Part shown: positions 8,832-17,170 of the stretch, piece by piece
Layout: the number at the start of each line of letters is the position of its first letter
Numbering within the stretch: the stretch's first letter is position 1
Source: JBEVJK01 sp040510195
Lineage (GTDB): Bacteria > Pseudomonadota > Alphaproteobacteria > Rhizobiales > Rhizobiaceae
Length of the DNA stretch: 64,000 bases
Direction: 5' to 3'
Assembly: GCA_040510195.1 (NCBI GenBank)
Contig: JBEVJK010000042.1
Coordinates: 22,766 to 86,765, forward strand
Program-made: the position numbers and the translations under genes
The notes under the pieces: model-generated
What the model was told of the DNA's origin: nothing
The model's database searches: none
The model's input: the letters and a program-made list of their open reading frames with translations, nothing else

Positions 8832-10439
8832 ATGCCGATCATTCGCTCCGAGGTCTCAGCTTCGTCACCCGCATTCGCGCAGAGCGCGGCCCGCATGCAC
8901 TCGCTGGTCGCCGACATCGCCGACAAGGCGGCAACCGTCGAGCGCGGCGGCCCCGAAGAGGCGCGGGAGCGGCATCTTTCCCGTGGCAAGCTGTTGCCCC
9001 GAGAGCGGCTGGCCCAGCTTCTCGATCCGGGCTCTCCTTTCCTCGAGATCGGCCAGTTCGCCGCCTGGGACATGTATGGCGGCGACATCGCCTCCGCCGG
9101 CATGATCGCCGGCATCGGCCGCATCGAAGGCCGCGAGGCGGTCGTCGTCGTCAACGATGCCACCGTCAAGGGTGGCACCTATTACCCGCTCACCGTCAAG
9201 AAGCATTTGAGGGCCCAGGAGATCGCACTGGAAAACCGCCTCCCCTGTGTCTACCTGGTCGATTCCGGCGGCGCCAACCTGCCGAACCAGGACGAGGTCT
9301 TCCCCGATCGCGACCATTTCGGCCGCATCTTCTACAACCAGGCGACGATGTCGGCGGCAGGCATTCCCCAGATCGCTTGCGTCATGGGCTCCTGCACCGC
9401 CGGCGGCGCCTATGTGCCCGCAATGTCGGACGAGACCATCATGGTCGGCAGGCAGGCCACCATCTTCCTGGGTGGCCCCCCATTGGTGAAGGCCGCCACA
9501 GGCGAGGAGGTCACCGCAGAGGAGCTCGGGGGCGCCGAGCTCCACACCCGGCTGTCTGGCGTCGCCGACCACTATGCCGAGAACGACGCCCATGCGCTGG
9601 CCATCGCTCGCCGCATCGTCCGCAACCTCAACCGGGTCAAGCCCGAGTCGCTGGAGCTGCGCGACCCGCGGCCGCCCCTTTATCCTCCCGAGGAGATCTA
9701 CGGCGTCGTGCCGGCCGATGCGCGCCAGCCCTACGACGTGCGCGAGGTCATCGCCCGTATCGTCGACGGCTCCGAGCTCGACGAGTTCAAGCAGAACTAC
9801 GGCGCCACGCTGGTCACCGGCTTCGCCCATCTCTTTGGCATGCCGGTGGGCATCCTGGCCAACAACGGCGTCCTGTTCTCCGAGAGTGCGCTGAAGGGCG
9901 CGCACTTTATCGAGCTCTGCGCCCAGCGGCGCATCCCGCTGATCTTCCTGCAGAACATCACGGGCTTCATGGTCGGCCGCAAATACGAGGCCGGCGGCAT
10001 CGCCAAGGACGGCGCCAAGCTTGTCACGGCAGTCGCGACGGCCAAAGTGCCCAAGGTGACGATGATCGTCGGCGGATCCTTCGGGGCCGGCAATTACGGA
10101 ATGTGCGGTCGCGCCTATTCGCCGCGCTTCCTCTGGATGTGGCCGAACGCCCGCATCTCCGTCATGGGCGGCGAACAGGCGGCGACCGTGCTGGCCCTGG
10201 TGCGCCGCGAGGGCATCGAGCGCAAGGGGGGCCGCTGGTCTGCCGAGGAGGAAGCCGAGTTCCGCCGCCCGATCCTCGAGAAATACGAGCGCGAGGGGCA
10301 TCCCCTCTACTCCTCGGCGCGCCTGTGGGACGACGGCATCGTCGATCCGGCAAGAAGCCGCGAGGTGCTCGCGCTCTCGCTGTCGGCCGCGCTCAACGCA
10401 CCGATTCCCGACACGCGCTTCGGTGTCTTCAGGATGTGA
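8832..10439 (+). CDS. mccB: Methylcrotonyl-CoA carboxylase, carboxyltransferase (beta) subunit
   Basis: The 535-residue protein transfers CO2 from carboxybiotin to 3-methylcrotonyl-CoA, giving 3-methylglutaconyl-CoA. It has the two crotonase-type carboxyltransferase halves, with VYLVDSGGANLPNQDEVFPDRDHFGRIFYNQA, MGSCTAGGAYVPAMSDE, FLQNITGFMVGRKYEAGGIAKDGAKLV and GGSFGAGNYGMCGRAYSPRFLW, all typical of MccB rather than propionyl-CoA carboxylase. Length is normal for the family. The ATG at 8832 follows the toxin stop by 8 bp; the longer ORF to 8778 lies inside the toxin gene. Confidence 0.95.
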   Translation: MPIIRSEVSASSPAFAQSAARMHSLVADIADKAATVERGGPEEARERHLSRGKLLPRERLAQLLDPGSPFLEIGQFAAWDMYGGDIASAGMIAGIGRIEGREAVVVVNDATVKGGTYYPLTVKKHLRAQEIALENRLPCVYLVDSGGANLPNQDEVFPDRDHFGRIFYNQATMSAAGIPQIACVMGSCTAGGAYVPAMSDETIMVGRQATIFLGGPPLVKAATGEEVTAEELGGAELHTRLSGVADHYAENDAHALAIARRIVRNLNRVKPESLELRDPRPPLYPPEEIYGVVPADARQPYDVREVIARIVDGSELDEFKQNYGATLVTGFAHLFGMPVGILANNGVLFSESALKGAHFIELCAQRRIPLIFLQNITGFMVGRKYEAGGIAKDGAKLVTAVATAKVPKVTMIVGGSFGAGNYGMCGRAYSPRFLWMWPNARISVMGGEQAATVLALVRREGIERKGGRWSAEEEAEFRRPILEKYEREGHPLYSSARLWDDGIVDPARSREVLALSLSAALNAPIPDTRFGVFRM

Positions 10440-10531
10440 CAGGAGCGGTGTCGCACCCTTTGCGCCAGCTGTCCGCCGCGCCTAGGATGGAAGCGGGTGG
10501 CGCTTTCTCAACCCTGATCCCGGAGGCTGTA

Positions 10532-11305
10532 ATGCCCGACAAGACCCCCCAGAAATTCGTTTGGTACGAGCTGATGACCAGCGACCTTTCGGCCGCAGAA
10601 TCCTTCTATAAGGCCGTCGTCGGCTGGACCACCGAGGACTTCCCCGGCCAGGACTTCCGCTACGTGATCGTCAAGACGGGAGAGCGCGGCATTGCCGGCC
10701 TGATGACCCTCCCCGAGGACGCAGTCAAGATGGGCGCGCGGCCCGCCTGGCTGGGCTACATCTATGCCGACGACGTCGACAAAGCCACCGACCGGCTCGC
10801 CAAGGCCGGCGGCAAGGTCCACCGTCAGCCCGCCGACATCCCTGGTGTCGGACGCTTCTCGGTGGTGGCCGATCCGCAGGGTGCCATGTTCATGCTGATC
10901 GCACCGCAAGGTGAGGACCAGCCGCCGCTCCCCATGTCGACGCCCGGCAATGTCGGCTGGCATGAGCTCTATGCAGCGGATGGCGCAAGCGCCCTGGCCT
11001 TCTATGCCGATCAGTTCGGCTGGCACAAGACCGACGAGATGGATATGGGCCCGATGGGCAAATATCTGCTCTTCTCGACTGGAGGCAGCGAGGCGGCAGG
11101 CGGCATCATGACCAAGCCGGCCGAGGTTCCGCATCCCGCCTGGGGCTTCTACTTCGTCGTCGGCAACATCGACGACGCCGTGCGCCGGGTGACCGACAAT
11201 GGTGGCAAGGTGCTGAACGGCCCCATGGAGGTGCCAGGGCCGGCCTTCATCATCCAGGGCGCCGACCCACAGGGCGCCATGTTCGCGCTCGTCGGTTCGC
11301 GCTGA
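10532..11305 (+). CDS. VOC (glyoxalase/bleomycin-resistance) family protein, two domains
   Basis: The 257-residue protein contains two VOC domains (about residues 8-125 and 135-255), each starting with W(Y/H)EL and ending with DPQGAMF. It resembles CFP-30/glyoxalase-like proteins of unknown substrate. CGGAGG lies 11 nt before the ATG. It sits between mccB and mccA, the place where many liu/gnl clusters carry an enoyl-CoA hydratase gene, and ends 10 bp before mccA. It may handle a pathway side product or reactive aldehyde, but nothing in the sequence proves this. Confidence 0.85.
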   Translation: MPDKTPQKFVWYELMTSDLSAAESFYKAVVGWTTEDFPGQDFRYVIVKTGERGIAGLMTLPEDAVKMGARPAWLGYIYADDVDKATDRLAKAGGKVHRQPADIPGVGRFSVVADPQGAMFMLIAPQGEDQPPLPMSTPGNVGWHELYAADGASALAFYADQFGWHKTDEMDMGPMGKYLLFSTGGSEAAGGIMTKPAEVPHPAWGFYFVVGNIDDAVRRVTDNGGKVLNGPMEVPGPAFIIQGADPQGAMFALVGSR

Positions 11306-11315
11306 CGGAGCCTGG

Positions 11316-13292
11316 ATGTTCGAGCGGATCCTGATCGCCAACCGCGGCGAGATTGCCTGCCGCGTCGTGCGTACGGCGCGGCGACTTGGCGTGGGCACGG
11401 TCACCGTCTATTCCGATGCCGACCGCCACGCCCTGCATGTCGCGATGGCCGACGAGGCCGTCGCGATCGGGCCCGCTCCGGCCGCCGAGAGCTATCTGCG
11501 GGGTGACGTCATTGTCGAGGCCGCTCTGCGCACGGGTGCGCAGGCGATCCATCCAGGCTATGGCTTCCTCTCGGAGAATCCCGACTTCGTCGACAAGGTC
11601 GAGGCGGCCGGGCTGGTGTTCATCGGCCCGTCCGCCGAAGCGATCCGCGCCATGGGCCTGAAGGACGCCGCCAAGCGCCTCATGGAAAAGGCCGGCGTGC
11701 CGGTCGTGCCCGGCTATCACGGCGAGGCCCAGGAGATCGTCGTGCTGGCCGGCAAGGCCCAGGAGATCGGCTACCCGGTCCTGATCAAGGCGCGCGCCGG
11801 CGGTGGCGGCAAGGGCATGCGCCGCGTCGACCACCCGGACGACTTCGCCGACGCTCTGGCCGCGGCCCGCCGTGAGGCCAAGGCCGCCTTCGGTGACGAT
11901 CGCGTGCTGGTCGAGAAATACGTCGCCACGCCGCGCCATGTCGAGGTCCAGGTCTTCGGTGACCGGCACGGCAACGTCGTCCACCTCTTCGAGCGCGACT
12001 GCTCGGCGCAGCGTCGGCACCAGAAGGTGATCGAGGAGGCGCCGGCGCCGGGCATGACCAACGAGATGCGTGCGGCCATGACCGCCGCGGCGGTCAAGGC
12101 CGCCAAGGCGATCCGTTATGCCGGGGCCGGCACTGTCGAGTTCATTGTCGACGCCTCCGAAGGCCTGCGGGCGGACCGCTTCTGGTTCATGGAGATGAAC
12201 ACCCGCCTCCAGGTCGAGCACCCGGTGACCGAGATGGTCACAGGCGTCGACCTCGTCGAATGGCAGATCCGGGTCGCCGCCGGCGAGGCCCTCCCCCGGC
12301 TGCAGAACCAGATCGCGCTCGCTGGGCACGCCTTCGAGGCGCGCATCTACGCCGAGGACCCTGCGAAGGGCTTCCTGCCAGCGACCGGCACCCTCCATCA
12401 CCTCCGCTTCCCCGAGGCCGCACCCCGCGATGCCGAGCTCCGCGTCGAGACCGGCGTCAGGGCGGGCGACGCCATATCGCCCTTCTACGATCCGATGATC
12501 GCCAAGCTGGTCGTTCACGCGGGCGACCGCGCGCAGGCGTTGACGGCTCTGCAGTCCGCCCTGTCGGGCACTGAGATCGCTGGCTCGGTCACCAACATCG
12601 CCTTCCTCTCGGCGCTGGCGGCCGACGCGGACTTTGCCGCGGGGTCGGTCGATACCGGACTGATAGGTCGCAAGCAGGAAGCCTTGGTCGCCGGCGACCC
12701 GCCGGGCGACGACGTGCTGGCAATGGCGGCGCTTCTGGCTTCGGGCGCGCAGCCTGCAGCCGCGGGGCGCGACCCATGGGACGCCATCGCCGGCTATGCG
12801 CATTTTCATCCGCTGGTGCGACGCACGCGCTTCCAGTCCGGCAGCGCCGAGCTGTCGGCGCAGGTGGCGCCGCGCACGGACGGCCGCTTCGAGGTGACGC
12901 TGCTGCCCGACGGCCCGACGACGGTGATCGCCGTTCCCGGCGGCATGCTGGAACCCGGCGGGCTCGATTCCATCGGCGTCGCCCGCTGGCCGGGCCACGT
13001 CACCCTGTTCAGCCGCGGTCACGCGTTCGACTTCGCCATTCCCGATCCGCTTGCGCAAGCGACCGAGGTTGCCGGGGGAAGTGCCGCCATGCGTGCCCCG
13101 ATGCCCGGCCTGGTCAAGCTTGTGCGCGCCGCGGCAGGCGACCCGGTGACGCGCGGTCAGCCGCTGCTGGTCCTGGAGGCAATGAAGATGGAGCACACGA
13201 TCGCCGCGCCCCAGGATGGCGTGGTCGCCGAGATTGTCAGCGAAGGCGCCCAGGTCAGCGACGGCACCGTGCTCGTGCGCTTCGCCGAATGA
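11316..13292 (+). CDS. mccA: Methylcrotonyl-CoA carboxylase, biotin-containing (alpha) subunit
   Basis: The 658-residue protein has a biotin carboxylase domain (ILIANRGEIACRVVRTARRLG, ATP-grasp with GGGGKGMR, MEMNTRLQVEHPVTE), a middle linking domain and a C-terminal biotinyl domain. The biotin-accepting lysine is in LEAMKMEHT, about residue 624. It carboxylates its own biotin with ATP and bicarbonate and works with the mccB product. The gene ends the operon; enoyl-CoA hydratase and HMG-CoA lyase genes of the pathway do not follow here. Confidence 0.95.
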   Translation: MFERILIANRGEIACRVVRTARRLGVGTVTVYSDADRHALHVAMADEAVAIGPAPAAESYLRGDVIVEAALRTGAQAIHPGYGFLSENPDFVDKVEAAGLVFIGPSAEAIRAMGLKDAAKRLMEKAGVPVVPGYHGEAQEIVVLAGKAQEIGYPVLIKARAGGGGKGMRRVDHPDDFADALAAARREAKAAFGDDRVLVEKYVATPRHVEVQVFGDRHGNVVHLFERDCSAQRRHQKVIEEAPAPGMTNEMRAAMTAAAVKAAKAIRYAGAGTVEFIVDASEGLRADRFWFMEMNTRLQVEHPVTEMVTGVDLVEWQIRVAAGEALPRLQNQIALAGHAFEARIYAEDPAKGFLPATGTLHHLRFPEAAPRDAELRVETGVRAGDAISPFYDPMIAKLVVHAGDRAQALTALQSALSGTEIAGSVTNIAFLSALAADADFAAGSVDTGLIGRKQEALVAGDPPGDDVLAMAALLASGAQPAAAGRDPWDAIAGYAHFHPLVRRTRFQSGSAELSAQVAPRTDGRFEVTLLPDGPTTVIAVPGGMLEPGGLDSIGVARWPGHVTLFSRGHAFDFAIPDPLAQATEVAGGSAAMRAPMPGLVKLVRAAAGDPVTRGQPLLVLEAMKMEHTIAAPQDGVVAEIVSEGAQVSDGTVLVRFAE

Positions 13293-13362
13293 AATTCCGG
13301 CGCGGTGGCGTTTCGCCATCTCGCGCCGGCAGCACACCCTGTCTTCATGCGATGTCTTGAGC

Positions 13363-13629
13363 CTAGTGGGCCGTCATCCATTCGCGCGCTTCGCGCAGCG
13401 CCCGGGCGAGCTCCGGCTTGCTCATCGTGGCCGACAGCTCGGCGCGCACTTGCGCCGCGCGGTCGGAGCCCTTGATGGCTGCGATGTTGAACCATTTGTG
13501 CGCCGCGACCATGTCGGCCGCGCAGTCGCGACCGGTCGCATACATCATGCCGAGCTCGTAGAGCGTATCGGCCTCGGCGGCCGCAGTCTTGCCACCGAAA
13601 TCGGCTCCAAGCATTTCGATCCGTGCCAT
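13363..13629 (-). CDS. Small Sel1-repeat-like protein
   Basis: Starting at the ATG at 13629 (AGGGGA site 6 nt upstream), the 88-residue protein contains a Sel1-like repeat: EADTLYELGMMYATGRDCAADMVAAHKWFNIAAIKGSDRA. Sel1 repeats form helical hairpins used in protein-protein contacts. There is no signal peptide in this reading; a longer ORF to 13707 adds residues without clear signal. The partner is unknown. It is convergent with mccA, leaving about 70 bp between stops. Confidence 0.75.
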   Translation of the reverse strand: MARIEMLGADFGGKTAAAEADTLYELGMMYATGRDCAADMVAAHKWFNIAAIKGSDRAAQVRAELSATMSKPELARALREAREWMTAH

Positions 13630-13997
13630 GTTCGTCCCCTGTTCTGTCCCGAGAGCGGTGCCGTTTCTTCCGTCCAGCCGGCCTGCTCTTTCGATGCTTG
13701 CGAGCATGCGGCGGGAGCCTTGAAGCCGTCGTTAAGCGGCGTCCTTAACGGCCGGCGAAGAAACTGCCAACAAGCCGTAAACCTCGGATTTCATTAAGGA
13801 TAGAGAGCCCGCGATTGCACGGCTTTCGCCGTCGCGACGATTAAAATGCTCGTCCCGTGCGACAACACTTCTCTAACCACGAAACCACGCATTCCGCAGC
13901 CTGGTGCCCTGGCTGATGGCGCTCGAACGGGCGTCCCGCTTCCGCATGGCCACCGGCTGGACTAGATCTGTGGTGGCTTTGCAAGGGAGGTTAGGAG
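13630..13997. other. Intergenic region with no recognised gene
   Basis: This 368-bp gap separates the divergent Sel1-like and DUF2147 genes. It is locally less GC-rich around 13730-13880 (several taa/tta-containing stretches), as expected for promoters in both directions. I see no RNA gene, convincing ORF or strong hairpin. Confidence 0.5.
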
Positions 13998-14339
13998 ATG
14001 GCGAGATTGAGCCTGGCGATCGTCGGTCTGCTGGTTGGCGCGGGTGCCGCGGGCGCTGATCCCATCGAGGGCAATTGGCGCACGCAGGCCGGCTACACCG
14101 CAGCCATCACCGACTGCGGCGGCAGCTTCTGCATCACGCTCAAGACCGGCCCCAGTGCCGGCAGGCAGATTGGCTCGATGAAGCCCACCGGCGACGGCAA
14201 CTATGCCGGCAAGATCACCGACCCCGCCAACGAGCGGACCTATGCCGGAAAGGCCGCGCTCTCGGGCGGCTCGCTGTCCATGTCCGGCTGCGTGCTCGGT
14301 GGCCTCATCTGCCGCAGCCAGACCTGGACGCGTCTCTGA
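13998..14339 (+). CDS. DUF2147 family secreted protein
   Basis: The 113-residue protein has a signal peptide (LSLAIVGLLVGAGAAGA-DP) and the DUF2147 pattern: PIEGNWRTQAGYTAAITDCGGSFCITL, then ...YAGKITDPANERTYAGKAAL and the C-terminal SMSGCVLGGLICRSQTWTRL. The four cysteines could make two disulfides in the periplasm. GGGAGG is followed by TTAGG immediately before the ATG. Function is unknown for the family. Confidence 0.85.
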   Translation: MARLSLAIVGLLVGAGAAGADPIEGNWRTQAGYTAAITDCGGSFCITLKTGPSAGRQIGSMKPTGDGNYAGKITDPANERTYAGKAALSGGSLSMSGCVLGGLICRSQTWTRL

Positions 14340-14357
14340 GCAGGAGTCGCCTCCGCT

Positions 14358-15071
14358 TCACGCCCTGGCGCGCTGGCCGAACAGGATCTTCTGCGCCTCC
14401 TTGTCGTCGGCAAGGCTAGCCTGGCGCTCCCGTTCCTCTCTGCCGACGTCGAGGCCGCGGATCACCGCCGGCCGCGCCATCAACGTCTCGAACCAGCGCT
14501 TGAGATGGGGAAACTCGTCGAGGTCCTGACCCTGGTTCTTGTAAGGCTTTACCCAGCCGATCGCCGCCATGTCGGCGATCGAATAGTCGCTGGCCAGGAA
14601 GGGCCGGTCGGCAAGCCGCTTGTTCATCACGCCGTAGAGCCGGTTGCATTCGTTTGTGTAGCGGTCGATCGCATAGGGGATCGGCTCGGGCGCATACTGC
14701 CGGAAATGATGCGCCTGCCCTCCCATCGGCCCGAGTCCGCCCATCTGCCAGAACAGCCACTGGTCCACCTCGACGCGGTCGCGCTCCGCCGTCGGATAGA
14801 ATCGGCCGTGCTTGCGCCCCAGATATTGCAGGATGGCGCCCGACTCGAAGACCGAGATCGGTTTGCCGCCCGGTCCCTCGGGATCGATGATCGCCGGCAT
14901 GCGGTTGTTGGGTGCGATCTCCAGGAATTCCGGGTCGAACTGCTCGCCGCGGCCGATGTTGATGTATTTCACCTCGTAGGGGATCCCGAGCTCCTCTAGC
15001 ATGATGCTGATCTTCCAGCCGTTGGGCGTCGGCCAGTAGTAGAGCTCGATCGGCTTGGGGGCTGCCGCCAT
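14358..15071 (-). CDS. Glutathione S-transferase, Nu-class-like (YfcG/YghU type)
   Basis: From the ATG at 15071 (AAGGAG about 10 nt upstream) the protein is 237 residues, with an N-terminal thioredoxin-fold domain (ELYYWPTPNGWKISIMLEELGIPYEVKYINI, APNNRMPAIID, VFESGAILQYLG) and an all-helical C-terminal domain (YSIADMAAIGWVKPY, FPHLKRWFETLMARPA). The PNG/PNN active-site pattern resembles the Nu-class proteins YfcG/YghU, which use glutathione for disulfide reductase or peroxidase chemistry. It is convergent with the DUF2147 gene. Confidence 0.88.
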   Translation of the reverse strand: MAAAPKPIELYYWPTPNGWKISIMLEELGIPYEVKYINIGRGEQFDPEFLEIAPNNRMPAIIDPEGPGGKPISVFESGAILQYLGRKHGRFYPTAERDRVEVDQWLFWQMGGLGPMGGQAHHFRQYAPEPIPYAIDRYTNECNRLYGVMNKRLADRPFLASDYSIADMAAIGWVKPYKNQGQDLDEFPHLKRWFETLMARPAVIRGLDVGREERERQASLADDKEAQKILFGQRARA

Positions 15072-15232
15072 GACGCGCACTCTCCTTCGAAGGTTTCTTG
15101 AGATTGGATCGGCGGCCACCTTGCCCTCGCCGTCGGGAGGCGTCACGTCAAACTTTTTGAACGTCGGATGAACGGCCCTCTCAGCGTGGGTTCAGTGCGG
15201 CGTCGGTAGTCTTCTCTCACGATTTCGAGGGA

Positions 15233-15445
15233 ATGATCGCCATGTTGACCCGCCGCCACGCCACCGCACGCTTCGCCGCAGCGCTTTCCATCTTGCCGCG
15301 GCTCGTCTTCATCCTGTTGCTCCTGGCCTCCCCGCTGGCCGCCATCGAAACGGTCCATGCCGACGGCGGCGCTACCATCGAGGCGCCCGTCGCCAAGAAG
15401 AAAGGCGCCGGCCTGGTGCTTCTCGTCACCTTGCAGCGCGCTTGA
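15233..15445 (+). CDS. Possible small membrane or secreted protein
   Basis: A 70-codon ORF in the 430-bp gap between the GST gene and amn has a plausible GAGG site and a hydrophobic segment typical of a signal anchor (FAAALSILPRLVFILLLLASPLAAIETVHA), then a short basic tail. No family is recognised. ATG at 15242 is an alternative start. The coding call rests only on the signal-like segment. Confidence 0.45.
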   Translation: MIAMLTRRHATARFAAALSILPRLVFILLLLASPLAAIETVHADGGATIEAPVAKKKGAGLVLLVTLQRA

Positions 15446-15501
15446 ACGGCCGCGACCCCGCGCCCCCTCCCGCAAAGGCGGGCAAGCCACTATAATGGGT
15501 C

Positions 15502-17004
15502 ATGGAAAAGCGAATCTATCCTGAACCCATCGAATCGATTGCCAGCCCGGAGCCCTTCGCGCGCAAGAGCTTCCGCGATGCCGGGGAGGCCGTCGCCGCC
15601 CTCAAGGCGCTTTACGACCGCAACACCGCGTTCCTGCGCCAGTCTTTCGAGAACTTGGGCGAAGGCGAGCGCCAGCCGCGGCGCTATCGCGCCTTCTATC
15701 CCGAGGTCAGCGTCACCACCAACTCCTTTGCCCAGATCGACTCGCGCCTCGCCTATGGGCACATGCCCTCGCCCGGCCACTATGCGACCACCGTGACGCG
15801 GCCCGATCTGTTCGAAAGCTACCTGACGGAGCAGCTCCGGCTGATCATGCGCAACCATGGCATCCCGGTTACCGTGTCCGAATCCGAGACGCCGATCCCT
15901 CTGCACTTCGCATTTCTGGAAGGCACGCATGTCGATGCCGCCTCGGCCGAGAAGATCAACCGGCCGCTGCGCGACATCTTCGACGTGCCGGACCTCAATG
16001 CCACCGACGACCACATCGCCAACGGCACCTTCGAGCCGATCCCAGGCGAGCCGCTGCCGCTGGCGCCGTTCACGGCGCAACGCATCGACTATTCGCTGCA
16101 CCGCCTGTCGCACTACACGGCCACGAGCCCGCAACACTTCCAGAACTTCGTCCTGTTCACCAACTACCAGTTCTACATCGACGAGTTCTGCGTCTACGCC
16201 CGCAACCTGATGGCCGACGGAGGCGGCGGCTATTCCTCCTTCATCGAGCCGGGCAATCTCGTCACTCTGGCCGGCGAGGGCGCGCCGGAGACGGGCGCTT
16301 CTCCGTCGCGCATGCCCCAGATGCCGGCCTATCACCTGACCAAGCCGAATCACTCCGGCATATCGATGGTCAACATCGGCGTCGGCCCGTCCAACGCCAA
16401 GACGATCACCGACCACATCGCGGTGCTGAGGCCGCATGCCTGGCTGATGCTCGGCCATTGCGCCGGGCTGCGCAACACGCAGGCACTCGGCGACTACGTG
16501 CTGGCGCATGCCTATGTCCGCGAGGATCACGTCCTCGACGAGGACCTGCCCGTCTGGGTGCCCGTGCCGCCGCTCGCCGAGGTGCAGGTCGCCCTGCAGG
16601 AGGCCGTCGCCGAGGTCACCGGGCTTTCCGGCTACGATCTGAAGGCGATCATGCGCACCGGCACGGTCGCCACCATCGACAACCGCAACTGGGAGCTCCG
16701 TGACCAGCGCGGTCCGGTCCAGCGGCTGTCGCAGTCCCGTGCCATCGCGCTCGACATGGAGTCGGCCACCATCGCCGCCAACGGCTTCCGCTTCCGCGTG
16801 CCCTATGGCACCTTGCTCTGTGTCTCGGACAAGCCCCTGCATGGCGAGCTGAAGCTCCCCGGCATGGCGACCGAGTTCTACAAGCGCCAGGTGGCGCAGC
16901 ATCTGACGATCGGTATCCGCGCCGTCGAGAAGCTCGCCGAGATGCCGCCGGAGAGGCTGCATTCGCGGAAGCTGCGCAGCTTCTCCGAAACGGCGTTTCA
17001 GTAG
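15502..17004 (+). CDS. amn: AMP nucleosidase
   Basis: The 500-residue protein hydrolyses AMP to adenine and ribose 5-phosphate, a route in purine salvage. It has the Amn-specific N-terminal domain (RYRAFYPEVSV, YGHMPSPGHYATTVTRPDLFESYL) and a C-terminal nucleoside-phosphorylase-like domain (MVNIGVGPSNAKTITDHIAVLRPHAWLMLGHCAGL, DYVLAHAYVREDHVLD, ALDMESATIAANGFRFRVPYGTLLCVSDKPLHGELK). Length and motifs fit the family throughout. Confidence 0.95.
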   Translation: MEKRIYPEPIESIASPEPFARKSFRDAGEAVAALKALYDRNTAFLRQSFENLGEGERQPRRYRAFYPEVSVTTNSFAQIDSRLAYGHMPSPGHYATTVTRPDLFESYLTEQLRLIMRNHGIPVTVSESETPIPLHFAFLEGTHVDAASAEKINRPLRDIFDVPDLNATDDHIANGTFEPIPGEPLPLAPFTAQRIDYSLHRLSHYTATSPQHFQNFVLFTNYQFYIDEFCVYARNLMADGGGGYSSFIEPGNLVTLAGEGAPETGASPSRMPQMPAYHLTKPNHSGISMVNIGVGPSNAKTITDHIAVLRPHAWLMLGHCAGLRNTQALGDYVLAHAYVREDHVLDEDLPVWVPVPPLAEVQVALQEAVAEVTGLSGYDLKAIMRTGTVATIDNRNWELRDQRGPVQRLSQSRAIALDMESATIAANGFRFRVPYGTLLCVSDKPLHGELKLPGMATEFYKRQVAQHLTIGIRAVEKLAEMPPERLHSRKLRSFSETAFQ

Positions 17005-17058
17005 GCCTGCCGTCCCGTCGAGGCAGCCATCATGAATGGGCCGCATTTTTCACTCACC

Positions 17059-17160
17059 TAGAGCAATTCCAGCAAAAGTGGAGAGCGGTTTTGCGTCCGG
17101 AATTGCGCAAAAACAAAGAGATAGAGCATTCCGCAATTCGAAGAAATGCGGAAATGCTGT
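17059..17160. repeat. Rhizobial-type intergenic palindromic element
   Basis: This noncoding stretch has the inverted pair GCAATTCC (17063-17070) and GGAATTGC (17099-17106), an AACAAAGAGATAGAGC segment, and a second hairpin AGCATTCCGCA (17125-17135) with TGCGGAAATGCT (17147-17158). I recall near-identical elements scattered between genes in Mesorhizobium, Sinorhizobium and relatives. Such elements fold in RNA and may affect mRNA ends. The repeat status rests on memory, as only one copy occurs in this window. Confidence 0.7.
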
Positions 17161-17170
17161 AGCGAGCGCC

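Noticed and set aside
9377..10531. N-terminal extension of the VOC ORF through mccB
   Set aside because: It is an Arg/His-rich shadow of mccB; the VOC fold begins at the ATG at 10532 with a CGGAGG site upstream.
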